In this document: positions 9,760 through 18,785 of the stretch, one piece after another
Layout of the letters: the number at the start of each line of letters is the position of its first letter
How positions within the stretch are numbered: position 1 is the stretch's first letter
Assembly (NCBI GenBank): GCA_963730405.1
Contig: CAVSRW010000014.1
Location: 148,497 to 212,496 of the forward strand
Reading direction: 5' to 3'
Source of the DNA: Gaiellasilicea sp963730405
GTDB lineage: Bacteria; Actinomycetota; Thermoleophilia; Gaiellales; Gaiellaceae
DNA: 64,000 bases
The notes under the pieces: model-generated
Database searches by the model: none
What the model saw: only the letters and a program-made list of their open reading frames with translations
What the model was told of the DNA's origin: nothing
Translations under genes and position numbers: made by a program

Positions 9760-10078
9760 GCGGCGCATCGGCGAGAACGAGGCGATCTTTCGCAGCGTCA
9801 ACGAGGAAGTCAAGAGCCTCAACGCGACGCTGTCGACCGTGCAGGCCACGATGCGGATCGTCTGCGAGTGCGGCACGCGCAGCTGCACGGTCCAGTTCGA
9901 GATCCCCCGTGCGGAGTACGCCAAGGTACGGGAGGACTCGACGCTCTTCGTGATCAGGCCGGGTCACGACCTGCCGGAGGCGGAGACCGTCGTGATCAAG
10001 ACGGACGACTACTGGATCGTGCGCAAGGACCCCGGCCTGCCGAGCGAGATCGCGCGCGCCACCGACCCGAACCGCTAG
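9746..10078 (+). CDS. Small CxCxxxxC-domain protein, paralogue 2
   Basis: 110 residues from the ATG at 9746, which has a GGGAGGAG ribosome-binding site and overlaps the end of paralogue 1 by 14 bases. The layout matches its neighbour: ENEAIFRSVNEEV helix, VCECGTRSC, EIPRAEYAKVREDSTLFVIRPGHD, then a terminal IVRK strand. Sequence identity between the two is moderate, so the duplication is not recent. Function unknown. The last four bases overlap the stop of the convergent zinc-finger gene. Confidence 0.7.
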   Translation: MNERKRRIGENEAIFRSVNEEVKSLNATLSTVQATMRIVCECGTRSCTVQFEIPRAEYAKVREDSTLFVIRPGHDLPEAETVVIKTDDYWIVRKDPGLPSEIARATDPNR

Positions 10079-10309
10079 CGAGGCTCGCCGGCGGCGACGA
10101 GCGCGCGCAGGCTCTCGTGCTCCTCGCGGCAGGCGGGGCAGCCCTCGAGGTGGGCTCCGGAGGCCCGGAATCGCGGCGTCCGCGTCGGCTCCCGCGAGCT
10201 CCAGCTCGACGTAGCGGTCGAGCAGCTGGAAGCACTCGTCGCAGCCGACCTCAGGCCCGGCAGGCCCGAGCAGCCGTCCGAGTGCCTGCTTCAGGTCGGG
10301 GCGCTCCAT
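10075..10309 (-). CDS. zf-HC2-like putative anti-sigma factor (frameshifted)
   Basis: About 77 residues. The ATG (10309-10307) overlaps the expected stop of the upstream sigma gene. The protein reads MERPDLKQALG, then CDEC near residues 23-26, and after one surplus base at about 10163-10170 continues as HLEGCPACREEHESLRALV. The C-x2-C...H-x3-C-x2-C arrangement is that of zinc-binding anti-sigma domains (zf-HC2/ZAS). No membrane helix follows, so it would be a short soluble anti-sigma factor. Cognate regulation of the adjacent sigma factor is inferred from the coupling. Confidence 0.65.
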
Positions 10310-10969
10310 CAGTTTCCCTCCTCGAGGTGTCGTCCGCAGCTTGCGGCGGGCGTCGTGCAGCGTCTTGTAGAGCGCGCCCCGCGTCGTTCCGAGCCGCTCC
10401 GCCAGCACGTCGATCGGGACGCCGTTCAGCGCCAGGGCGACGAGCACGGTTCGCTGGTGCGGCGAGAGGAGCTCGGTGACCGCCCGCTGCAGGGTCGCCA
10501 GCAGCTCGCGCTGCTCGAGCTCCTCGTCCGGCTGGAGCTCACCGCTCGACATGAACGTCCAGCTCTCCGGCTCGAGCGGAACCTCGCGGCCCTGCCAGGA
10601 TCGCTTCCGTAGCTTCACCGCCGCCTCGAGCAGGGCGAACTTGTAGGCCCAGGTCGTGAAGCGGCTGGCGCCGCGAAAGTCGTCCAGTCGCCTGAGGACG
10701 CTGACGAGCGCATCGTCGGCCGCCTGGTTGGCGATGTCGTCGAGATCGTCGCCGCGCAGGTGGGGCAGGGACGGCTTGCGGCGGGCGACCTCGAACGCGG
10801 CGGCCCGGAGGAGCAGCGCATGGAGCCGGGCAACGGCCTCCTCCCGGACCGGACCCTCGGCGTGGAGCGACCTCAGCCACTCGTGCGACTCCTCGTCGAG
10901 GCCCGCGGCGGCCGGCTCTGCGAGCAGATCGGGCGAGGAGGGCATGAGTGTCAGCGTAGCCGGGCTCAT
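10309..10969 (-). CDS. RNA polymerase sigma factor, ECF type (C-terminal frameshift)
   Basis: About 219 residues. Region 2 is visible as LDDIANQAADDALVSVLRRLDDFRGASRFTTWAYKFALLEA. Region 4 is LSPHQRTVLVALALNGVPIDVLAERLGTTRGALYKTLHDARRKLR, a typical helix-turn-helix. As given, the frame runs on into the zinc-finger gene. Skipping one base near 10325-10335 yields RTHLEEGN and a TGA that overlaps the next ATG, which is the expected organisation. A second possible start is the ATG at 10945. It begins 29 bases after a coupled cupredoxin operon on the same strand and may be co-expressed with it. Confidence 0.8.
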
Positions 10970-10997
10970 GCGGCGTGGGGCGACTCGATCGACATCG

Positions 10998-11693
10998 CTA
11001 GCCGGCCGCGCGGAACCGCTTCGGAAACTGCTTCACGATCCCGTCGGCGAGCACGTCGGACATGTGCAGGATGTGCCGGTGCACCTCGTCGTAGGCAGCC
11101 ACGTCGGCGGCCCAGCGGCCCTGGAGCCGCGCCACGACCTCCTTGGTGGTCAGAGCCAGATGCTTGCTCATCTCCGACTTCATGCCCGCGAGCTTCCAGT
11201 AGCGAGGGTTGACGCTCGCGAGCAGTGCGGCGATCTCACCCGCGTTCTTCTGCCAGCGCGCCTGCGCGGCCGCGAGCTTTGCCGCGTCATCTGCCTTCGC
11301 GGCGGCGATCACGTCGGCGGCGATCAGGATGTGCTCGCGTAGCTTCGCCGTGAGCGCGTTTCCCGCGGCCTTGCCGTAGAACGGCTTCACCGCGTTGCCG
11401 ATGTCCGTCTGATTCCGCAGCAGGCGGCCGACGGTCGCCGTCGTGTCCGGCGATCCCGTCGTCAGGCTGATGACGGCGAGGCGCGTCCAGGTGACATGGT
11501 CCTCCCAGAGGACGCGCATGTCGCTGCGGAGGGCCGCCTGCGAGCGGGTCACCGGCTCTGCGTGGCCGAGTGCGTTGTCGTGCGCGTGCGCGTCGTGACC
11601 GTTCGAGACCGCCAGGGCGGTGAGGGCCGCGAAGAACGCGACCAGCAGGGTCAGGGCGAGCGGAATCGGCCGTGAGGCCTTCGTGTCGTTCAT
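10998..11693 (-). CDS. Secreted/anchored all-helical protein of unknown function
   Basis: 231 residues; ATG at 11693 has an AAAGGAA ribosome-binding site. An N-terminal hydrophobic segment (about 9-29) is followed by a His-rich stretch NGHDAHAHDNALGHAE and a long helical domain containing MRVLWEDHVTWTRL, LLRNQTDIGNAVKPFYG, RWQKNAGEIAALLASVNP, YDEVHRHILHMSDVLADGI and KQFPKRF. Proteins with this pattern are widespread, often misnamed glycosyltransferases, and uncharacterised. The repeated His/Glu positions suggest a helical-bundle ligand-binding role. It is coupled (ATGA) to the preceding membrane-protein gene. Confidence 0.75.
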   Translation of the reverse strand: MNDTKASRPIPLALTLLVAFFAALTALAVSNGHDAHAHDNALGHAEPVTRSQAALRSDMRVLWEDHVTWTRLAVISLTTGSPDTTATVGRLLRNQTDIGNAVKPFYGKAAGNALTAKLREHILIAADVIAAAKADDAAKLAAAQARWQKNAGEIAALLASVNPRYWKLAGMKSEMSKHLALTTKEVVARLQGRWAADVAAYDEVHRHILHMSDVLADGIVKQFPKRFRAAG

Positions 11694-12089
11694 GTCAGGG
11701 TTCCTTTCGGCTGGATGAAAGAGAGGGACGCAGCCGGCTTCCGGAGCAGGCTCAGCGCCGTGAGGAGGCCGACGGCTTCGAACGCCTTCGTCGCGAGGGC
11801 GAGGCCGTCGACTGGTTCCGGCTCGGGGTGGACGACCGGGAGCCCGGTCGTCGTCGCAAGCGCGTAGCTCGCGAGCAGCCCCGCGAAGACGATTGCTGCG
11901 GCGGCCAGCGGGGGAGCGCCGGCCGGTCGCAGCGTCAGGACCGACCGCGAGCACGGCGAGCACAGCCGTCGAGGCGACGAAACCGGCGCCTGCCGCGGAC
12001 CCTTCGGCGAAGTGGGCCGGGGCGAGGGCGCCGTGGATGCCGGCGCTCACGGCGCAGGCCAGGATGACGACGTCGCGCCGGAGATTCAC
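11690..12089 (-). CDS. Small multi-pass membrane protein (frameshifted)
   Basis: About 132 residues once one surplus base near 11940 is skipped. It opens with RRDVVILACAVSAGIHGALAPAHF (a His-containing helix), then SAAGAGFVASTAVLAVLAV. In the shifted frame it continues with a further hydrophobic run, a VHPEPEPVDG loop and a final helix ending LLRKPAASLSFIQPKGTLT. Start and stop overlap the neighbours by four bases each, which independently supports the reconstructed length. Function unknown; the operon suggests a partner of the cupredoxin. Confidence 0.6.
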
Positions 12090-12418
12090 TTGACGATCAC
12101 CTCCCCGTCCATGTCCTGGCGGTGAAGGGTGCAGACGTAGTGGAAGGTGCCGGGCGTGTCGAACGCGATCGAGACGCTCTCCCCGGGCTCGGCCTTGTTG
12201 TCCTCCTGCCCGTCGACCTGGACCGTGTGGGTGAAGTTGTCCTCGTTCGTCCAGGTGACGGTCTCGCCCGCCTCGATCTCGATCACCTTCGGGTCGTAGC
12301 GGTAGCTCTTGGCCATCGCGACCTCGGTCGTCGCGACGGGCTCGCTGCTCTCGCTCTCACCGCAGCCCGCGGCGATCACCGCGAGCGAGACGACGAGCGC
12401 GACGCCGAGACTGCTCAT
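12086..12418 (-). CDS. Cupredoxin (plastocyanin-like) lipoprotein
   Basis: 110 residues. A signal sequence with lipobox (SLAVIAAGC, Cys19) precedes a linker and one cupredoxin domain. Type-1 copper ligands are all visible: His64 (NFTHTV), Cys96 and His99 (YVCTLH), and Met103 (QDM). It would be an electron carrier or copper protein anchored outside the membrane. The ATG at 12418 overlaps the upstream stop. The downstream membrane-protein gene starts within its stop. No oxidase or nitrite reductase is next to it, so its redox partner is not identified. Confidence 0.92.
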   Translation of the reverse strand: MSSLGVALVVSLAVIAAGCGESESSEPVATTEVAMAKSYRYDPKVIEIEAGETVTWTNEDNFTHTVQVDGQEDNKAEPGESVSIAFDTPGTFHYVCTLHRQDMDGEVIVK

Positions 12419-12726
12419 CAGTGGGTCAGCTCCGCGGGCCGCCGGGCGCCGACCGCCTGCCAAACGGCGGCCGCGAAGACGAGCACGAATGCGGTCAGGT
12501 CGAGCACCTCGGCGATCGTGTGCGCGAACAGGAACACGGTCCAGTCGAGGTGGTAGGTCATGTACGTGACCTCCGCCGCGGCGAAGAGCGTGAAGGCCGT
12601 GCCGAGCACCGTCAGCTCCCGCTTGAACGCGGTCCAGGCGAATCCGGCTCCGAGCGCGAACGCGGCGATGTGGACGACCATGAAGAACCCGGTCGGCAGG
12701 TCGTTGATCCATGAGCCGTAGGGCAC
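12418..12726 (-). CDS. Three-helix membrane protein, head of the cupredoxin operon
   Basis: 102 residues from a GTG at 12726 with a strong GGAGGAGAGG ribosome-binding site. Hydrophobic helices lie at about 12-32, 38-57 and 62-92. Histidines occur at helix ends (MVVHIAAF, TYHLDWTVFLFAHTI), positions suited to haem or copper. It is the first gene of the coupled set and ends on the cupredoxin start. I recognise no named family. Confidence 0.75.
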   Translation of the reverse strand: MPYGSWINDLPTGFFMVVHIAAFALGAGFAWTAFKRELTVLGTAFTLFAAAEVTYMTYHLDWTVFLFAHTIAEVLDLTAFVLVFAAAVWQAVGARRPAELTH

Positions 12727-12842
12727 TGTCCTCTCCTCCTTGGGATCGGTTGGTGCCCTGTTGGTGTCGGACCGCGCGCCGTTCTTACGTCCGGAGCGCG
12801 AGGCGGGCGACGACCGGTAGGCCGCCGCCCGCTCTGTCGCTG

Positions 12843-14998
12843 TCAGCCGTTCGTGCCGAGGGCGTCGAACCTCGCGAGGAAGACGTCCCCGAGCCCGAGC
12901 TGGGCCTGGCCGTCGACGTCGCCGAGCGTGAGCCCGGAGACGTAGACCGAGCCGCCGCCGGTGGCGAGGTAGAGATTCGCCTCGGCGAAGATGTCGGCTC
13001 CGTCGTCCTCGGTCGTCCCGAACTGGCGCACCCACTCCTGGGTCGTGTCGGGCCGGTACTTGACGAGCACGCCGTCGAACTTGCCGACGCTCGTCTCGAG
13101 CTCGCCGTCGCTGAAGCCGGCGACGTAGAGGTTGCCGGCACCGTCGAGCGCCACGGCGGCGCTCTTGTCGTTCAGGTCGGTGCCGAGCTGGTCCTTCCAG
13201 GTCAGCGTGCCGGCGGGGTCGAAGCGGGCCGCCACGAGATCCTTGTCGCCGGCGAGCGGGCCGTCGAACGCTCCGGCCGAGTACGCGGCGACGTAGGTGT
13301 TGCCGGCTGCATCGGTCGTGAGCCCCCAGACCTCCTCGTTGGCGCCGGTGCCGAACTGCTGCAGCCACGCCCGGTTGCCCGCGGCGTCGTAGCGGGCGAC
13401 CCAGCCGTCGAGCGCGCCGACGGCCGTGCCGAGCGCGCCGGAGGTCATGCCGCCGAGCCTGATCCCGTCCCCGGTGGCGGAGATCCCCCAGGCCTTGTCC
13501 TCGCCCGTGCTGCCGAACTGCTGCAGCCAGAGCTGGTTCCCGGCCGGGTCGAGCTTGGCGATGTAGATGTCCTTGTCGCCCTGGTTCGTCGCGGCGAGGT
13601 TGCCGCGGGTGTAGCCCGTGACGTAGACGTTCGCGGCCGAGTCCGTTGCGATCGCGTAGCCGCGGTCCGCCACCGCCGCGACGCCGAACTGGCGCAGCCA
13701 GATGCAGGTTGCCCGCGGGGTCGAACTTGACGACGAAGACGTCGTCCGTGGTGTTCCCGGCGTGGGCGTCGTCGAGGCCGCCGGTCGTGTAGCCGGTGAC
13801 GACGACGTTGCCGGCCGGGTCGAGCGCGACGCCGTACGCCCGCTCGAGCCGGGCGAGACCCGAGCTCGCGCGTCCAGAGCCGCGTCCCCGTCGGCGAGTC
13901 CTTCACGAGCACGAGGTCCTTGTCGCCCACGTACGGCTGGCCGTCGACGGAGCCGCCGGCCGCGAGCGCCTGGTAGACGTTCCCGGCCGCGTCGACGGCG
14001 ACGCCGCCGGCACGCTCCTCCTGGGCGGTGCCCGTCAGCGCCGCCTTCATGGGCGTCGCGGGCGCCTGGTTGAGGAACTGGAAGATGAACTTGGCGCCCT
14101 CGACGAAGGTCGGGCCCCAGACGTCCCAGTCGTGGCCGCCGTCGACGACGCGAAGCTCGGCGGTCAGGTTCGGGACGCGGACGGCCTGGTTGAAGAGCAC
14201 GTGCGCCTCGAAGTCGAGATCGTGCGCCGCGTCCTTCGGATCGGGGTTCTTGAACTCGTCGTCGCCGACGGCGATGAACATCGGCAGCTCCTCGCCGCTC
14301 GCCTTGAAGGTCTCGAACGCGGCCGGGTAGTTCAGCTTCCGGTAGACCGAGTCGACGAAGAGGCTCTTGCCGAGCCCGTAGGCGCCGAACTCCCGCGTCG
14401 AGGAGTCGCTCGGCGGATACGGCACGTACACCGCCGGGCTGAGCACGATCGCGGCGCCGAAGAGATCGGGATGCGCGAGCGAGTAGCGGAGCGCGCCGGC
14501 GCCGCCCATCGAATAGCCGGCCACGCCGCGGCCGCTGCGGTCGGCGACCGTTCTGTAGGCGCCGTCGACGTGCGCGAGCAGATCCTTCGTGAACGCCGTC
14601 TCGACCGGGCGGCCCGGGTCGGCGCCCGTGTAGCCCGAGTCGACGTAGTAGCTCGCCCTGCTGCTCCACGGCGCGTCGGGCATGATCGCGATCGTCGGCT
14701 GGATCTCGCCCGCGGCGATCAACTCGTCGAGGGCGCCCTTCATCTGCGTCCACGCCGCCTTCGTGTCGCCGCGGCCGTGGAGGAGGTAGAGGACCGGGTA
14801 GCGGTCGGTCGAGCCGGCGTAGCCCGCCGGGAGATACACGTTGTAGGAGATCGCCTCGTTCAGCGTGGTCGAATGGAAGCTCCCCTCGGTCAGGCTTCCC
14901 TCCGCGACGGCGGCGCTGGAGCCGACGGCCGACGGAGCGAGCAGGACGAGCAGCAGTGCTACGCAGCCGGCGAGCGCCGGTGTGATCCGGGTCCTCAT
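12843..14998 (-). CDS. Secreted esterase fused to SBBP-type beta-propeller repeats (two frameshifts)
   Basis: About 718 residues after skipping surplus bases near 13860 and 13703. Signal peptide (about 5-30), then an alpha/beta-hydrolase of the putative-esterase type (YPVLYLLHGRGD, nucleophile in GYSMGGAG, likely acid/His in VGDDE and DGGHDWDVW). The remainder is a series of about 50-residue repeats with motifs such as DAAGNVYVTGYT, DKDxxxxKxDPAGN and WLQQFG, typical of SBBP/beta-propeller repeats. It would hydrolyse an ester, perhaps on a polysaccharide, outside the cell. Its ATG overlaps the lyase stop. It closes the ten-gene LacI operon, so it probably makes the substrate that the transporter imports. 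Confidence 0.78.
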
Positions 14999-15798
14999 GT
15001 GTTCCTCCCCTGGGTCGAGATGCCGTACGAATCTGCAAGCGCCACGGTCTGCCGCGCGGCGCCGAGCATGGCCGCGTCGACGAACTCGCCGCCGTCGAGC
15101 GTCCCCACCCCGGCCCCGTCGAGGCGGGCGACCGTCTCGCGGGCGCGTTCGACCTCGTCGGCGGTCGGCAGGTAGGCCTGCTCGATCACGGGCAGCTGGG
15201 CGGGATGGATCGCCGCTCGGCCGAGGTGGCCGAGCTCGCGGCCGCGGGCACAGGAGCGGGCGAGCCCCTCCTCGTCCCGCAGGTGCGGGTAGACCGACTG
15301 CGGCGGGCGCGGCAACCCCGCCGCCACCGCGGCGTTGACGATCCGGCCGCGCGCCCAGTCGAGCCCCGCCTCGAGCGCACCGGTCTCGGAGCGGAGGTCG
15401 GCCTCGCCGAGCGAGATCCCGGCGACCCCGCGCGTGCGTGCGATCTCGTACGCGGCCTCGAGGCCGGCGGCCGACTCGATCAGGCAGTTGACCGGGAACG
15501 GCGTCGCCGGAACGTCCTCCGGCCGGGCGACCTTGGGGACGACGATGCCGTTGACCTGGAGGACGGAGACCGCCTCGAGATCGTCGGCCGCGCCGGCGTT
15601 GACGCGCACGTAGACCGGCTTGCGCCTCCGCTCGGAGAGCACGTCCGCCAGCCCGGCGCGAGCGTCGGCCTTCCGCTCGGGGGCGACGCCGTCCTCGAGG
15701 TCGACGATCACCGCGTGCGCCGCCGAGGCGATCGCCTTCTCGATCCGGTCGGGCCGGTCGGCCGGGACGTACAGCCAGGTGAGCGGCGGGACGCTCAT
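14995..15798 (-). CDS. HpcH/HpaI/CitE-family acyl-CoA lyase
   Basis: 267 residues. It follows the CitE plan: LTWLYVPADRPDRIEKA, VIVDLEDGV (metal-site region), VRVNA, LIESAAGLEAAYEIA (Glu ligand), GEADLRSETG, and AAIHPAQLPVIEQAYLP. Family members cleave malyl-, methylmalyl- or citramalyl-CoA to acetyl-CoA plus a 2-oxoacid. The gene overlaps the CoA-transferase upstream (ATGA) and the esterase downstream. Together with the transferase it could activate and split a C4-C5 hydroxyacid formed from the imported compound. Substrate not determinable. Confidence 0.88.
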   Translation of the reverse strand: MSVPPLTWLYVPADRPDRIEKAIASAAHAVIVDLEDGVAPERKADARAGLADVLSERRRKPVYVRVNAGAADDLEAVSVLQVNGIVVPKVARPEDVPATPFPVNCLIESAAGLEAAYEIARTRGVAGISLGEADLRSETGALEAGLDWARGRIVNAAVAAGLPRPPQSVYPHLRDEEGLARSCARGRELGHLGRAAIHPAQLPVIEQAYLPTADEVERARETVARLDGAGVGTLDGGEFVDAAMLGAARQTVALADSYGISTQGRNT

Positions 15799-16997
15799 AC
15801 GACGCGGTCCGCGCGCAGCTGGGCGAGCTCGTCCGGCCTGACGCCGAGCTCGGCGAAGACCGCAGCCGTGTCGCAGCCGTGACGGCCGCCGGTGTGGCGG
15901 ATCCGGCCGGGCGTCTCCGAGAGCCGGCTGATCACGTTCGGCATCTTCAGCGGGCCGAGCTGGACGTCCTCGACGGTGCTGATCGCGCCGAGCGCCTCGA
16001 GCTGCGGGTCGGCCAGGACGTCTCGGGCGTCGTAGACGGGCGCGATCGCGGCGCCGGCGGCCTCGAACGCGGACAGCACCTCGTCGCGGTGGCGCTCGCC
16101 GATCCAGGCGGCGACGGCTGCGTCGATCTCGTCGACGTGCTCGGCGCGGCCCGCGCCGGTCGCGAACCACGGCTGCTCGGTCAAGTCCTCGCGACCGACG
16201 AGCTGCATCACCCTGGCCGCGATCGAGGTCGCGCTCGAGGAGACGGCGACCCACGAGCCGTCGACGGTCCGGTAGAGGTTGCGCGGCGCGTTGTGGCTGG
16301 AGCGGTTGCCGGTGCGCGGCTGCAGCTCCCCGAGCAGGTCGTAGGCGGTCAGCTGCGGCCCGAGCAGGGTCAGGAGCGGCTCGACGAGCGAGGTGTCGAC
16401 GACCTGGCCGCGGCCCGTCTCCTCCCGCGCGCGGAGCGCGACCATGATCGCGAACGCGGTCGCGAGCGCCGCGACGCCGTCGGCGAGCGCGAGCGGCGGC
16501 AGCAGCGGATCGCCTTCCGGCTCCCCGTTCAGCACCGCGAAGCCGCTCATCGCCTCGGCGAGCGTCCCGAACCCCGCCCGGCCCGCGTACGGCCCGGTCT
16601 GGCCGAAGCCGCTCACCCGCGCGAGCACGAGCCGCGGGTTCACGGCGGACAGCTCCTCCCAGCCCACACCCCAGCGCTCGAGCGTCCCCGGCCGGAAGTT
16701 CTCCAGCACGACATCGGAGCGCTCGGCCAGCCGGAGGAAGAGGTCGGCGCCCGCAGGCTTCGAGAGGTCGAGCGTGACGAGCCGCTTGTTCCGGGCGAGG
16801 GCCTTGAACCACAGCCCCGCCCCGTTCTTGCTCGGGCCGTGGCCGCGGGCGGGATCGACCCGGTGCGGGTGCTCGATCTTGACGACGTCGGCGCCGTAGT
16901 CGCCGAGGAGCATCGCCGCGAGCGGGGCGGCGAAGAGCGTCGCCGCCTCGACGACCCGGATTCCCTCCAGCGGCGGCTGCGGCGTCGCCTCGCTCAC
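15795..16997 (-). CDS. CaiB/BaiF family (class III) CoA-transferase
   Basis: 400 residues; GTG start overlaps the preceding stop. Class III features are clear: GIRVVEAATLFAAPLAAMLLGDYGADVVKIE at the start, NKRLVTLDL, ENFRPGTLERWG, and the likely catalytic Asp in GQVVDTSLVEPLL near residue 170-175. These enzymes move CoA between carboxylic acids through an aspartyl-CoA intermediate. Immediate coupling to a CitE-type lyase suggests the product is a hydroxyacyl-CoA that the lyase cleaves, as in citramalate or malate use. That pairing is known for other pathways; here it is inference. Confidence 0.9.
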   Translation of the reverse strand: MSEATPQPPLEGIRVVEAATLFAAPLAAMLLGDYGADVVKIEHPHRVDPARGHGPSKNGAGLWFKALARNKRLVTLDLSKPAGADLFLRLAERSDVVLENFRPGTLERWGVGWEELSAVNPRLVLARVSGFGQTGPYAGRAGFGTLAEAMSGFAVLNGEPEGDPLLPPLALADGVAALATAFAIMVALRAREETGRGQVVDTSLVEPLLTLLGPQLTAYDLLGELQPRTGNRSSHNAPRNLYRTVDGSWVAVSSSATSIAARVMQLVGREDLTEQPWFATGAGRAEHVDEIDAAVAAWIGERHRDEVLSAFEAAGAAIAPVYDARDVLADPQLEALGAISTVEDVQLGPLKMPNVISRLSETPGRIRHTGGRHGCDTAAVFAELGVRPDELAQLRADRVV

Positions 16998-18785
16998 GGC
17001 AGGTCGACCGCCAGCCTGAACCCGATCGACGGCGAGCCGGCCATGCCGGCCCCGAGCAGCAGCAGCTTGAGCGAGTAGGCCGCCTCCTGCGGGCCGCCGT
17101 CGACGTACCAGTCGGAGCCCTCGGCGCGCCAGGCGGCGCCGCCCTTGAGGATCGCGAAGCGGGTGCGTCCATCCGAGTGCTCGCTCTCCGTCCAGTTCCA
17201 GACCAGCGGCTCGAGCCGCTCGAGCAGGCCGGCCTCGGCGGCGAGCTGCCACTCGTCCTCGGTCGGCAGCCGCGCCCCGGCGGCGGCGGCGTACGCCCGC
17301 GCCGCTGCGAGGTCGAGCCCGGTCAGCGGTGCGCCGGCGTCGTCCGCGACCTCGTGGACCGCGATCGCGAAGCGGCCGATCCGGCCCCGGCCGCTCGACC
17401 TCGACGAAGTCGTGCAGGCGCGGCGGCAGCGGCTTCCACTCCTCGACGTAGGGCGCCTCGCCGTAGGTGCCGGTCTCGCGACGGCGGAAGACCGCGGTCA
17501 CCGGACGCGGCTCGACGGCCGCGAACCCGTCCGGGACGGCGTCGACGCGGACGACCGGCGGCGGTACGCGCCTCGCCTCGCGCGCCGGGAATCGAGCGTC
17601 CGCACCGCCTGCGACCAGCAGCTGCTCGGAGCCGAGAAACGCAGCGACCCCGCCGGCCGGGATCTCGACCTCGAGCTCCCCCACCGGCCCCGCGTAGTCC
17701 CCGCCGCGGTTGGCAAGCGTCCACAGCGTCGTCGTCCCGTCCGTCCAGCGCGAGGCGACGACCCTGGTGTCAGGGCTCGCGGCGGCGAGCGGCGTCCACT
17801 CGCCCGTCGCGAGCAGCCCCGCGTACTCGCGCTGCACCGGCCGCATCGCGCGCAGCAGCGCCTTGTCGCGCTCGTTCCAGCCGACCCACGCGCCGAAGAC
17901 GTTCTCCCAGACGAGGATCCCGACGCCGTTCAGCCACGCGCTGTGCAGCTCCTCGGTGTGGTCGCGGTTCCAGCGGCGCGTGTGGTGGAGCATGTGCCGC
18001 TGCTCGAACCAGCGGGCGCGGAGGACACCCGGCACGTCGCTGTCCGAGAACCACTGCGCCCAGGAGAGATGGTGGTCGGCGGTGCGTGCCAGCGGCAGCG
18101 TCGACTCGCCCTCGAGCGCGATCCCCGGCCGGACTGCGTCGAGCGCCGCGCGCAGGCCCGGCTGCGCCTCCTTCATCGTGTCGAGGAAGACGCCGTCGGC
18201 GCCGAGCTCCTCGACCAGCCGAGCGATCGCGAGGTCGTCGGGGACGGGCTCCCGCCGGGTGCCGACGTCCCACGGGTTGTAGTTCACGAACACCCGCAGG
18301 CCGAGTTCCTGCAGCTCCGCGACGAGCTCGCGGATCCCGGGGACCTCCCGGTAGAAGTCGAACTGGTTTCGGTCGTCGATCCCGATCACGGGATAGGCGT
18401 GCCAGAGGACGATCCCGTCGAGGCCGCCGAACTCCCGCTCCGACTCGGTGCAGAACCGCTCGGGCGTGAAGCGCCGCGCCTCGTGGTCGTAGAGCAACTC
18501 GTCCCAGAGCCACGCCAGCGCGACGACGTGACAGCCGCGCGTCCAGGCGTACTCGGGCTCCTCGTACGCGCCGTCGTCATAGTCGATCCGAGCCGCGGCC
18601 TCCCCGCGCCAGCGCGCCAGCGTCTCCCGCCACGCCGGCCACTCGGCCGGGTCGTCAGGGGCGACGAAGATCTTCGCCGCGTCGAGCGGCTCGAGGTCCG
18701 CGTCGGGCGCGAGCGGGACCTCCGTCGGCAGGTCGATCGGGCGCGGGACGAGCGGGTCGCGCGGCTTGTCCAGCGGAATGCTCAC
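16994..18785 (-). CDS. Glycoside-hydrolase-like barrel fused to FGE/sulfatase-modifying domain (frameshifted)
   Basis: About 596 residues with one surplus base near 17395. GTG at 18785 overlaps the upstream stop (GTGA). Residues about 1-400 look like a TIM-barrel glycosidase: LDGIVLWHAYPVIG, LGLRVFVNYNPWDVG, ADGVFLDTMKEA (candidate nucleophile Asp), ALEGEST (candidate acid Glu), then a beta domain. The C-terminal part (LTGLDLAAARAYAAAAGARLPTEDEW, WNWTESEH, FAILKGGAAW, and a terminal GFRLA) is a formylglycine-generating-enzyme-type fold. The FGE-like part is shorter than canonical FGE and I see no Cys pair, so it may bind sugar or metal instead of modifying sulfatases. Confidence 0.72.
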
